Part shown: positions 1 through 7,920 of the stretch, in pieces
How the letters are laid out: the number at the start of each line of letters is the position of its first letter
Position numbering within the stretch: position 1 is the stretch's first letter
Assembly: GCA_965370495.1 (NCBI GenBank)
Contig: CBDUUV010000079.1
Location: forward strand, 1 to 11,712
Reading direction: 5' to 3'
Length of the DNA stretch: 11,712 nucleotides
DNA from: Krumholzibacterium sp965370495
GTDB lineage: Bacteria; Krumholzibacteriota; Krumholzibacteriia; Krumholzibacteriales; Krumholzibacteriaceae
Program-made: the position numbers and the translations under genes
Notes under the pieces: generated by a model
What the model saw: the letters and a program-made list of their open reading frames with translations, nothing else
Told to the model about the DNA's origin: nothing
The model's database searches: none

Positions 1-390
1 ATTGTAAACATGGTCACCGGAAAGAACCAGCACATAATCCTCAGAAAGTTCCCTGAGGACAGGGATGTTCTGGTACATCGCATCGGCAGTCCCTTTGTAC
101 CAGTCGGCCCCTTCGAAACCGAGGCGTGGGTGAAGGATGTGCAGCCCGCCTTTCAGCCTGTCAAGGCCCCAGGGTTTTCCGATTCCAAGATGTCTTTTCA
201 AGGATCTTGAGATATACTGCGTCAATACGTGTACCAGCGGGATTTCAGATCTTACGCAATTTGTAAGAGTAAAATCCACTATTCTGTATCTTCCAGCGAA
301 GGTCACCGCAGGTTTGGCTCTTGTAGCTGTAAGCAAGCTCAGGCGTTTTCCCACCCCGCCCGCAAGTATAAATGCCGCCATCCTGCTCAT
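1..390 (-). CDS. glgC: GlgC-like ADP-glucose pyrophosphorylase paralogue 2 (N-terminal 130 residues; truncated by window edge)
   Basis: Nucleotidyltransferase of the glucose-1-phosphate adenylyltransferase family, which makes ADP-glucose from ATP and glucose-1-phosphate for glycogen synthesis in the cytosol. The visible part starts MSRMAAFILAGG and has the nucleotide loop GGVGKRL with Arg16, RAKPAV with Lys26, the GRYRIVDF segment, GKPWGLDR, WYKGTADA and LSGDHVY with the metal-binding Asp126. These are the residues expected of a catalytic subunit. The ATG at 390 sits one base after the stop codon of the preceding paralogue, and a GAGG Shine-Dalgarno lies inside the end of that gene, so the two are almost certainly translationally coupled. 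The C-terminal part (rest of the catalytic domain and the beta-helix) is outside the window. Some GlgC relatives use other sugar phosphates or nucleotides, so the exact substrate is inferred. Confidence 0.9.
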   Translation of the reverse strand, partial: MSRMAAFILAGGVGKRLSLLTATRAKPAVTFAGRYRIVDFTLTNCVRSEIPLVHVLTQYISRSLKRHLGIGKPWGLDRLKGGLHILHPRLGFEGADWYKGTADAMYQNIPVLRELSEDYVLVLSGDHVYN

Positions 391-391
391 T

Positions 392-1600
392 TCAAACCCT
401 CACCTTCGACCGTGGTTCTATGACTATTCCCCTTGGAATATCAACGCCTTTCCGGATTACAGTCTCCTTACCTATTAGCGTTATTCCGCCCGTTTCAAAG
501 CCGCTTTCAAGATCGGCGTATCGGTCCAATAGACCCTTGCCCGTATCTTTCGATATCCCGACAGAGGAATTGCGGCCGATTATGACACCTTTGTCAATAA
601 TCGCGTTCCTTACCTTCGCATCACTTCCTATTCTTGCGAATGAAAAGATTATACTATCCTTTACACGTGCTCCCTTTTCGATTACTGCTCCCGGAAAAAG
701 GATAGTCCCCGAAACTTCTCCCTTGATGATACAACCGGCTCCCACGATAGATTTTTTAACTGAAGACTCTGCTGAATATTTTGCCGGAGCGAGGTCCTCT
801 CCCCTTGTATATATCGGCCAGTCCTTCCTTGTGATTATGGAACGTTGTTTGAGCAATCTCAGTGATGCCCTGAAATAACTTGGTATGGATCCTATGTCTT
901 CCCAGTATCCGTCAAACAGGAATCCGGCTACTCCACTATGTTCAAGAGCAGGGATGACAATATCGAAAACTATATCGGTTTTTCCGCCGTCAAGGCTGTC
1001 CAGAAGAAATTTTCTGTTAAAAATATATATCCCCAGCGATGCGTGCTGAAAAGTCGAAGAACGGGGTTTTTCATTGAAATCGGTCACTGTTCCATCTACT
1101 GAGATACGCACCATCCCGAATCTGTTCCTCTGCCTTGCCATGACCTTCTTATACGCAATCGTTACCTGTTTCCTTTTTTGTATGTGGAAATCCAGCATTT
1201 CATTGTAATCCATCGTATAGACCTGGTCACCTGAGAGAACCATGATATATTCAGCGTCCGAATCGCGTATTACGTCGATATTCTGGAAGAGTGCGTCTGC
1301 GGTCCCAAGATACCAGTTGGCTACTTCGCCATGATATGCCGGCTGAAGAATATATACTCCACCCGACTTCCTGTCCAGATCCCAGGGTTTTCCCATTCTT
1401 ATATGTTCAATCAGGGATTTAGGATTGTATTGAGCCAGTATCGCAATATCAGTATTGCCCGAATGAACGCAATTGCTGAGACAGAAATCGATTATTCTAT
1501 ACCGTCCACCGAAAGGGACGGCTGTCTTTGTTCTGTGACTTGTAAGTGCGGAAAGTTCCCGCCCGGTCCCTCCGGCCAGTATCATCGTCAGAATCTTCAA
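392..1600 (-). CDS. glgC: GlgC-like ADP-glucose pyrophosphorylase paralogue 1, possibly a modulatory subunit
   Basis: Full-length GlgC family protein of 402 residues, within the usual 400-430. The start is taken as TTG at 1600: it has GAGGTG eight bases upstream and puts the protein's first residues at MKILTMILAGG. The longer in-frame ATG at 1651 would overlap the upstream gene and adds a non-homologous tail. Visible motifs are GGTGREL, TKTAVPFGG, GKPWDLDR, WYLGTADA, LSGDQVY (Asp125), FNEKP (Lys178) and YWEDIG (Asp235), followed by a C-terminal left-handed beta-helix from about residue 270. The Arg of the canonical GxGTRL loop is Glu15 here, and the Arg/Lys of WYxGTAD is Leu98. Plant large subunits have lost catalysis through a change at the same Arg position, so this paralogue may be regulatory. 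It lies 40 bp after the PorV-like gene and one base before paralogue 2. Family assignment is firm; the subunit role is inference. Confidence 0.9.
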   Translation of the reverse strand: MKILTMILAGGTGRELSALTSHRTKTAVPFGGRYRIIDFCLSNCVHSGNTDIAILAQYNPKSLIEHIRMGKPWDLDRKSGGVYILQPAYHGEVANWYLGTADALFQNIDVIRDSDAEYIMVLSGDQVYTMDYNEMLDFHIQKRKQVTIAYKKVMARQRNRFGMVRISVDGTVTDFNEKPRSSTFQHASLGIYIFNRKFLLDSLDGGKTDIVFDIVIPALEHSGVAGFLFDGYWEDIGSIPSYFRASLRLLKQRSIITRKDWPIYTRGEDLAPAKYSAESSVKKSIVGAGCIIKGEVSGTILFPGAVIEKGARVKDSIIFSFARIGSDAKVRNAIIDKGVIIGRNSSVGISKDTGKGLLDRYADLESGFETGGITLIGKETVIRKGVDIPRGIVIEPRSKVRV

Positions 1601-1640
1601 AGAATAATCACCTCGGGGAAAAAGCAGAGTTACAACAGGA

Positions 1641-2684
1641 TCAATGCGCAATCATCAAAGACAACCTATGCGTTGTATCAAGTTCATCATGCATCAATAA
1701 AGCATAGTCCAGCCCGATCGAGATATTCCATGGCCCGAAATCATCCAGCAGGAACCCTACCCCTGCTGTAGGCCTTCCCATGTCATATCCTCCACGAAGC
1801 GCGACCAGTTCACGAATCACCAGTTCGGCGCCCAGGTGAAAATCCGCACTTGCCCTGCCGATCCAGAATTGTGAGACACCTTTCATATTTTCATAACGAA
1901 AATCACCGTCGACTGCAAGAATAAGTACGCTGTTCATACCTTTTATCGGTACCGGATACCCCAGCCCGAGTTTCAGAGCCGGATAAATAAACTCTCTCTT
2001 TCCAGTACTCCAACTGATATATGTCCCGGTAGCGTCCTGAAGTTTTGCGCCCAGGGCCAGGCCTTTCCATACATCTCTATTGACAAAACCAAGATCTATA
2101 CCAATTCCAAAACTCGAAACACCTGTCACCTGATCGTTCCTTATGATCTTGACAGAGCCTCCAAGATCACCGAAGCGCATGGTTTGAGCGTATGATAGAA
2201 ATACGGCAAAATCATTTACATTTTCTAACGGAAAATCTTTATAGTTTCTTGTGAGTCCTTCCCCTATCCAGGGCTCGAAACGATCATCGCCATCGGAATT
2301 ACTGACCATTCCGTCCATTGGAATGATTCTTATGTCATCGATGCCCATGTGTATAACACTGACTCCCCAAGCCGATTCACCTGTTTTTAACGGAAAGACG
2401 ACAGAAAAGAAATTGTAATCAATCAAATTCCCAAACCGTTCCGAATGCATGAACGACATCGTCCAGTCGGCAGGAAGTCCCCGTAACAAACCTGCATTAG
2501 CGATTCCAGCAGGATTCCAGAATGTTGCGGTTGCATCATCTGCTATTGCTGTAAACGCACCCCCCATGGACATAGCCCTGGCACCACCCCCAAGTGCCAT
2601 GAATTCAGCCGCATATTTGTCTGCTTTTACTTCCATTGGCAAGAACAGCAATAACACGCATATTGCAGCAATCGTCTCCCTCAT
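1641..2684 (-). CDS. PorV/PorQ-family (UPF0164) outer-membrane beta-barrel protein
   Basis: Predicted exported protein of 347 residues. The N-terminus MRETIAAICVLLLFLPMEVKA is a typical signal peptide, with probable cleavage before DKYAAEF. The mature protein opens with the family signature LGGGARAMSMGGAF followed by ADDATATFWNPAG, as in PorV/PorQ and FadL-like barrels of FCB bacteria. Alternating hydrophobic and polar strands fill the rest, ending in a strand-like LSLMIAH. The ATG at 2684 was chosen because GGAG lies six bases upstream and it begins the signal peptide; the longer frame to 2753 has no such support. PorV proteins are known as a shuttle for type IX secretion cargo, but many family members are uncharacterised, so no substrate is assigned. 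It is the first gene of an operon with the two GlgC paralogues, driven by the promoter at 2772-2800. Confidence 0.85.
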   Translation of the reverse strand: MRETIAAICVLLLFLPMEVKADKYAAEFMALGGGARAMSMGGAFTAIADDATATFWNPAGIANAGLLRGLPADWTMSFMHSERFGNLIDYNFFSVVFPLKTGESAWGVSVIHMGIDDIRIIPMDGMVSNSDGDDRFEPWIGEGLTRNYKDFPLENVNDFAVFLSYAQTMRFGDLGGSVKIIRNDQVTGVSSFGIGIDLGFVNRDVWKGLALGAKLQDATGTYISWSTGKREFIYPALKLGLGYPVPIKGMNSVLILAVDGDFRYENMKGVSQFWIGRASADFHLGAELVIRELVALRGGYDMGRPTAGVGFLLDDFGPWNISIGLDYALLMHDELDTTHRLSLMIAH

Positions 2685-2771
2685 CGTATACTCCGTTTTC
2701 CCAGGGGATATAACACACAGCGTGACTTGGCAGCGCTGAAACATGCTCCACAACTTCCATCACCCATACAG

Positions 2772-2800
2772 ATTATAACAGATTGATAACGGCAGGACAA
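2772..2800 (-). promoter_or_regulatory. sigma70-type promoter for the PorV-glgC-glgC operon
   Basis: On the minus strand the -35 box TTGTCC (2800-2795) is separated by 17 bases from a perfect -10 box TATAAT (2777-2772), which also carries the extended -10 TG one base upstream. The start of transcription would be near 2765, giving an 80-nt leader to the ATG at 2684. It lies between the stop codon of the sigma54 activator (2830) and the PorV-like gene, so the left operon can be transcribed separately from the signalling operon. Confidence 0.6.
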
Positions 2801-2829
2801 ATGCAATCCCCCTTTTCGAACAATCAATA

Positions 2830-4311
2830 TCAGGCAAGGCCATATTTTTGCAACCTTCGATAAAGGGTTCTTTCAGAAAGCCCCAGCTGTTTTGCCGTCT
2901 TACGCCTGTTCCCGCCATTACGGATCAAGGATTCCCTTATCGCGTCCCGTTCCAGGTCATCCAGCTCCTTTGCGACCTCTCCTCCTGCTTCCTCTACTTC
3001 GATCCAGCTCCGCCATTTCCCGGTTACATTTACTCCCGTATCTTTCAGCATTCCCTTTATTTCCTTGACATCCCTGTGAATGGACAGAAGGGAATTCATA
3101 ATGAGTTCCCTTTCCATCTCTTCCCTGGTTCTCTGAATATGCACCGGCAGGTCTGGAAACGATTGTGTAGTCGTCCTTTCCTGCAACCTTTTTTCTATAT
3201 CTACCGCCCTGATAATACCTGTAGGGCTCAGAACAACCAGGTTATCCATTACGTTAGCTAATTCCCTGATATTACCTGGCCATGTATATCTTTTCAGAAG
3301 TTCCAGGCTGCCTTTTTCAACATTCCTGATAGTCTTCCCGTGTTTCCTGGAAGATCTTCCGATGAAGTGCCGCGCGAGAAGAGGAATGTCATCCTGTCTA
3401 GCCCTCAAGGGTGGAATAATTATCTGAATAACTTTCAGCCGGTAATATAGATCTTTTCGAAATAAGCCATTATCGACATCCGTTTCAAGTTCCCTGTTCG
3501 TAGCAGCTATAACCCTGACATCTGTTGTCAGCTTTTCTGTTCCTCCTACCCTGATATATTCACCTGATTCGAGTACTCTGAGGAATCTTACCTGCATCCT
3601 CAGGCTCATTTCACCCACTTCATCGAGGAATAGCGTACCTTTGTCGGCCCTTTCGAATAATCCACGCCTTTGGGATACAGCACCTGTAAATGATCCTTTC
3701 TCGTGACCGAACAGTTCGCTTTCAAGAAGACTCTCCGCCATGGCTCCACAATTAACGGCTTCAAACCCTTTTGTCCTGCGGTTGCTTTTCAGGTGAAGGG
3801 CCTTGGCTACCAGTTCCTTCCCTGATCCGCTTTCCCCTTCTATCAGAACTGAGACTTCAGTCGGTGCGACCTGGAGAATCATCTCCAGCACCTCTTTCAG
3901 GGCCCTGGATCTTCCAACCATGCCTGTGCTGCTCTTGATCCTGCGAAGCGCTACGAGGTGTGAAGAACGTAATATAAATTCATTCTGGTCCGGAGAGAAG
4001 GGAAGGTACAGATCCACACCTGAATCATAATCATGTTCCAGATCTTCATCCTTTTTATCGACCCCAAACACGAGAATCTCATAATTTATGAAATTTTTAT
4101 TGAATCTTCTGATTATCGTCAGATAATTGTCAAATCTTCCCTCTGTCTCAATAGCGAGGATAAGGCCGCCTTCCGGTTCTACCTGGTTCAGTGTCTCGGA
4201 AACATTGGTGAAATGCCTTAATTTCAGCCCCTCGTCGATTGCAAGGGACTCCAGGAGTTCCTTTATTTCTTCACGTTCAATAAGCGTCCAGATTTCCGGA
4301 TTCATAAACAT
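2830..4311 (-). CDS. sigma54-dependent activator with degenerate receiver domain (Fis-type HTH)
   Basis: Bacterial enhancer-binding protein of 493 residues that would remodel sigma54-RNA polymerase using ATP. Residues 1-125 look like a receiver fold but lack its chemistry: the acidic pair is replaced in TLIERE, the phospho-Asp strand reads LILAIETEG, and the conserved Lys before Pro is Leu in LYLPF. The AAA+ domain is intact: Walker A GESGSGKE at about 159, the sigma54-contact loop GSFTGA at 206 and Walker B GTLFLDEVGE at 225. After it comes an unusually long (about 75 residues) Glu-rich helical linker with EMERELIMNSLL and IHRDVKEIKGMLK, then a Fis-type HTH (GNRRKTAKQLGLSERTLYRR). An ATG at 4311 with GGAG six bases upstream is preferred over GTG at 4332 or ATG at 4305. 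It follows the NtrC-type gene by 21 bp. Confidence 0.9.
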   Translation of the reverse strand: MFMNPEIWTLIEREEIKELLESLAIDEGLKLRHFTNVSETLNQVEPEGGLILAIETEGRFDNYLTIIRRFNKNFINYEILVFGVDKKDEDLEHDYDSGVDLYLPFSPDQNEFILRSSHLVALRRIKSSTGMVGRSRALKEVLEMILQVAPTEVSVLIEGESGSGKELVAKALHLKSNRRTKGFEAVNCGAMAESLLESELFGHEKGSFTGAVSQRRGLFERADKGTLFLDEVGEMSLRMQVRFLRVLESGEYIRVGGTEKLTTDVRVIAATNRELETDVDNGLFRKDLYYRLKVIQIIIPPLRARQDDIPLLARHFIGRSSRKHGKTIRNVEKGSLELLKRYTWPGNIRELANVMDNLVVLSPTGIIRAVDIEKRLQERTTTQSFPDLPVHIQRTREEMERELIMNSLLSIHRDVKEIKGMLKDTGVNVTGKWRSWIEVEEAGGEVAKELDDLERDAIRESLIRNGGNRRKTAKQLGLSERTLYRRLQKYGLA

Positions 4312-4332
4312 CAGCCTCTCCGCGCCATCCAC

Positions 4333-5700
4333 TTATTCTGATTCATACATCTTTGTCTTTTCCCTGAGAGTCTGTCTGCTGATTCCCAAAATCCTTGCTG
4401 CCTTTGATTTGTTTCCATCGGTCTCATCCAGTGTTCTGTGTATAAGCATTTTTTCCATTTCCTTTATGCTCATTGGAAACATATTACTGATACTTCTCTC
4501 TGATTCCGCGCCGAGTGAACCCTCTGCCGGCACTATTTCCGATGGGATGTGTTCGGGCAGGAGTTCTTTTTCGGCTTCAAGCAGAATGGCGCGTTCTATA
4601 ACATTCTTGAGTTCCCTGACGTTTCCTGGCCAGGGATATCTCTGCAGCCGTTGTTCTACTTCCATACTGATCGATTCAACATTCTTTTTGAATTCTTTGT
4701 TGAACACACGAATAAAATGATTTGCCAGTAACGGAATATCCTCTTTTCTGTCTCTCAAAGGAGGAAGAGAAATAGGAATTACCTGAAGCCTGTAATAGAA
4801 GTCGTTTCTGAATTCACCATTCTGTATGGCTTTGAGAAGGTCCCTGTTCGTAGCAGCAATAATCCTTGTGTTGATTTTCAGATCTTTCACGCCACCTACC
4901 CGCCTGAACGTCTTGTTCTCGAGCACACGCAACAATCTGCTTTGAAGAGTGATGCCCATTTCACCGATCTCATCGAGAAATATCGTTCCGTCTTCAGCGA
5001 GTTCGAAAAGTCCCTTCTTCCTGAATTTCGCGTCTGTGAAAGCTCCTTTTTCATGCCCGAAAAGTTCACTTTCAAGAAGTGTCTCGGGTAGCGCCGCACA
5101 ATTGATCTCGAGAAATGGTTTGTCAACCCCCTTGCTGCTTTCGTGGATTGCTCTCGCAACAAGCTCCTTACCGGTACCGCTTTCTCCCTGGATCAATATA
5201 GTACTTGCCTTGCTTTGCCCGATTTTGATCACCTTATCAAACACTTCCCTCATTACCCTGCTTTTCCCCAGGAAGTTTTTGAAACTATATGTTTCCCTGT
5301 CTTTTTTCTTTATATCTTCGAGCTCACTTCTGAGCCTTCTGTTTTCCAGGGCGTGTTTTATGGATATTTTCATTTTTTCCAACTGGAAAGGTTTCAACAG
5401 AAAATCATATGCGCCGGCTTTGATAGCCTCAACAGCAGTTTCGACTTCTCCGTATGCGGTCATCATGATTACGGGCAGTTCAGGATCTTCTTCACGCAGT
5501 TTTCTGAGCACATGAATACCATCCGTATCCGGAAGTTTAAGATCAAGTATTACAAGATCAGCCGGTTCTTCCCTGAAAAGTTTTATTCCTTCTTTTCCTT
5601 TTTCTGCATCAACCACTTCATAACCCTGGTTTTTCAGGGCTTCTCCCAGTGACCACCTGATAGCCTTCTCGTCATCGATTACAAGTATTCTTCCAGTCAT
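4333..5700 (-). CDS. NtrC-family sigma54-dependent response regulator (REC-AAA+-Fis HTH)
   Basis: Response regulator of 455 residues. The receiver domain (1-120) is complete: acidic Asp9/Asp10, phospho-acceptor Asp53 in LVILDLKLPD, Thr81 in MMTAYG and Lys103 in LLKPF. The AAA+ domain has Walker A GESGTGKE at 172, Walker B GTIFLDEIGE at 238 and the loop motif GAFTDA at 219 in place of the commoner GAFTGA. The C-terminal Fis-type HTH spans about 425-450 (NKSKAARILGISRQTL). The ATG at 5700 follows AAGGG by seven bases and gives the classic MTGRILVIDDE start; a TTG at 5715 is less likely. It starts 11 bp after the kinase stop codon, so it is presumably the partner of that kinase, and it is followed by a second, receiver-defective activator. 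Confidence 0.93.
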   Translation of the reverse strand: MTGRILVIDDEKAIRWSLGEALKNQGYEVVDAEKGKEGIKLFREEPADLVILDLKLPDTDGIHVLRKLREEDPELPVIMMTAYGEVETAVEAIKAGAYDFLLKPFQLEKMKISIKHALENRRLRSELEDIKKKDRETYSFKNFLGKSRVMREVFDKVIKIGQSKASTILIQGESGTGKELVARAIHESSKGVDKPFLEINCAALPETLLESELFGHEKGAFTDAKFRKKGLFELAEDGTIFLDEIGEMGITLQSRLLRVLENKTFRRVGGVKDLKINTRIIAATNRDLLKAIQNGEFRNDFYYRLQVIPISLPPLRDRKEDIPLLANHFIRVFNKEFKKNVESISMEVEQRLQRYPWPGNVRELKNVIERAILLEAEKELLPEHIPSEIVPAEGSLGAESERSISNMFPMSIKEMEKMLIHRTLDETDGNKSKAARILGISRQTLREKTKMYESE

Positions 5701-5711
5701 TCTCAATCCCT

Positions 5712-7790
5712 TCAAGAAACTCTTTCAGTTTCAAACGATTTTGAAGCAGCAACTATTCTGCGTGGAAGTTCTATTACAAATCTTGTCCCCTTGTTTTTCC
5801 TGCTCTCGTGAAAGATATGCCCACCATGAATTTCTACGATCTTCCTGGTTATTGACAGTCCAAGTCCTGTGCCGGCAGCTCTTGTCGTAAAAAACGGGTC
5901 GTACAGCTTGTCAGCGATATCATCAGAAATACCGGACCCTGTATCCAGAAATTCCATCCTTATAAAAACCGGATCAACAGCTTTTTTAAGAAAAACGGTT
6001 AATTCTCCACCGGGTTCACAGGCCTGGATCCCGTTCATCATAACATTGAGCATTACCTGTTTTATCTGCCCGGAATCCATAAAACATGAATCATCGTCTA
6101 TAGCAATCTCCAGGCGTGTCTTTACACCATTCTCTCCTGCTTCATCAGAGACAAGCATTATTGCATTCTTCAAAAGGCTCTTCAGTGACAGTTCGTCCGG
6201 CTTTGGTAATACCGGCCTGGCGAAATTAAGCAGATTTCTTATGATATCATCAAGCCTTTTGATCTCATCGAGAATGACCGTCAAATACTTCATCTTTTCC
6301 GTTTGTCCCAGAAGCTGTTCTTTCAGGACCTGAGCCGTCGTAGCGATACCTGTCAACGGGTTTCTTATCTCATGAGCTACTCCCGCCGACAACTCTCCCA
6401 GTGACCTGAGCCTGTCAGATCTCCTGAGTTCCTCTTCCATTGCCTTCTGAACGGTCAAGTCTTCGAATACAGATACGATGGTGCTTCCTCTATAATCGTC
6501 CCGGACTTTTGTTGAATTGACTCTTACGGGCAGGGAATCCCTGCCTGTAACCAGCAAAACACCCTCGAGGGAAGAATCTTTTTCTTCTTTTCCAATCAGA
6601 TACTCAAAAAGCCCCTTACTTCCGTAAGGGTTCTTGAAAATATCGTTAAAATTCAGGCCATGGGCGGGTTCTTCCCCCAGAATTTCTCTCGCCCTTGAGT
6701 TCCTGAAAATAACCTTTCCCGTTCTGTCTGTTTTTATCACTCCGCTGTTAATATTATCAAGAATCGTCTCGTTAAAGTGCTTAAGCTCCCTGAGTCGGCT
6801 GATATTGACGGCATTTGCAACTTCTTCGGTTAAAATCGTCTGAATCGTATTGATGAAATGATAATCAAGCAAATAGGCATTTCTTGACGCATAATGTTTT
6901 TTTATCAGAAGAAATCCGACCCATTTTCCCCTGTACAGCAGGGGAACAACCGTATCCTCCCATGGGGCGTTCATACCAAGACATATAAATGTCCTGTCTT
7001 CTCTGCATCCATCAAGATTAAATATCTCCGGTTGCAGAAGGTCTTTCTCCTGTGATTTTAAAAGCAGCGATACCGCATTTGTCAGAAAATCACCTTCCAG
7101 ATTATAAGAGGTCCTGACTTGCAGGGTATGTCCTTCGTTACTGAACATAACCAAAGCCGTTCCTTCAGCCTCGATATATTTGCAGAGAGCCATCAGGAAC
7201 CTGTCGAGGGCATCACTCCAGTTTTCATTGGAACTTATGTCTCTGCCCATCTGATAGAGCATTTTCAGGCGGGTTACATGATTATTCAGGGATTGGTTCG
7301 CAGCAGCCAGTTCTTCGTTCGATTTGAGAATTCGCCTGGACAGTTCGCTCCTGCTCTTTTCCAGTTTCCTGTTGGACTTTTCCAGCCTTTTTATGATTTC
7401 CGCGTTTTCCCTTATCATCAACGTATACCCGTATGCAGCGTCCACAATTTCAGCAATCTTCACCAGATCGAAAGGTTTCTGGACATAATCAAATGCATCC
7501 AGCCTCAACGCTTCTATAGTAGACTCCATTGATGCATAAGCCGTCATGACGATACACTTTGTACCTGGATGCTTTTTATTAATATGACTTATCAGTTCCA
7601 ACCCATCGATATCGGGAAGTTTCAGGTCGACAAGCGCCACATCATATTCATGCGCGGACAGCATTTCGATCGCGATATTACCGTCATACGCGCAGTCCAC
7701 CTCAAACCCCCTGTCAGACAGGAATTGAGACAGTATATCGAGCAGTGGTTTTTCGTCATCGATTATGAGGATCGTACCTTTATCCTTCAA
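5712..7790 (-). CDS. soluble hybrid histidine kinase: REC-coiled coil-GAF-PAS-HisKA-HATPase
   Basis: Sensor histidine kinase of 692 residues. Domains in order: receiver (about 6-124, phospho-acceptor Asp55 in ALVDLKLPD, Thr/Lys in VMTAYA and VQKPF), a charged coiled coil (about 125-185), a GAF-like domain (190-330), PAS (335-450, IKTDRTGKVIFRN), HisKA with His473 in GVAHEIRNP, and HATPase_c with N-box Asn586, DTGSGI at 616 and GTGLGLS at 640. No membrane segment is visible, so it should act in the cytoplasm, sensing a small molecule or taking phosphate signals through its own receiver. The start is taken as TTG at 7790, which has GAGGAAGG eight bases upstream; a GTG at 7838 extends the frame by 16 residues but has no ribosome-binding site. 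It is the first gene of the signalling operon with the two sigma54 activators. Confidence 0.92.
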   Translation of the reverse strand: MKDKGTILIIDDEKPLLDILSQFLSDRGFEVDCAYDGNIAIEMLSAHEYDVALVDLKLPDIDGLELISHINKKHPGTKCIVMTAYASMESTIEALRLDAFDYVQKPFDLVKIAEIVDAAYGYTLMIRENAEIIKRLEKSNRKLEKSRSELSRRILKSNEELAAANQSLNNHVTRLKMLYQMGRDISSNENWSDALDRFLMALCKYIEAEGTALVMFSNEGHTLQVRTSYNLEGDFLTNAVSLLLKSQEKDLLQPEIFNLDGCREDRTFICLGMNAPWEDTVVPLLYRGKWVGFLLIKKHYASRNAYLLDYHFINTIQTILTEEVANAVNISRLRELKHFNETILDNINSGVIKTDRTGKVIFRNSRAREILGEEPAHGLNFNDIFKNPYGSKGLFEYLIGKEEKDSSLEGVLLVTGRDSLPVRVNSTKVRDDYRGSTIVSVFEDLTVQKAMEEELRRSDRLRSLGELSAGVAHEIRNPLTGIATTAQVLKEQLLGQTEKMKYLTVILDEIKRLDDIIRNLLNFARPVLPKPDELSLKSLLKNAIMLVSDEAGENGVKTRLEIAIDDDSCFMDSGQIKQVMLNVMMNGIQACEPGGELTVFLKKAVDPVFIRMEFLDTGSGISDDIADKLYDPFFTTRAAGTGLGLSITRKIVEIHGGHIFHESRKNKGTRFVIELPRRIVAASKSFETERVS

Positions 7791-7920
7791 GTCATCAACC
7801 TTCCTCGAGAAATTCGTTCCTTCCCGGAATTGAACCACAGAAAAAAGTATACTTCAAGATAAAATGCTTTAAGTGATCCTGTTATGGGATTGTCTGCAAA
7901 AAACAGATGAAGGTGTTGGC

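Noticed and set aside
3484..3500. A 13-base match (AAGTTCCCTGTTC) between the sigma54 activator gene and the left arm of the inverted repeat
   Set aside because: It falls in codons of the conserved ATNRE motif, and a match of this length is expected about once or twice by chance in a window of this size.
4949..5515. Long plus-strand open frame of 188 codons opposite the NtrC-type gene
   Set aside because: It is a shadow of the minus-strand gene: it is rich in Ser, Leu and Phe, has no recognisable domain and lies wholly opposite conserved receiver and AAA+ motifs.
7836..7851. TATACT at 7851-7846 as the -10 box of a kinase promoter, and GTG at 7838 as kinase start
   Set aside because: No acceptable -35 lies 15-19 bases upstream, and the GTG has no ribosome-binding site, whereas TTG at 7790 has a strong one.
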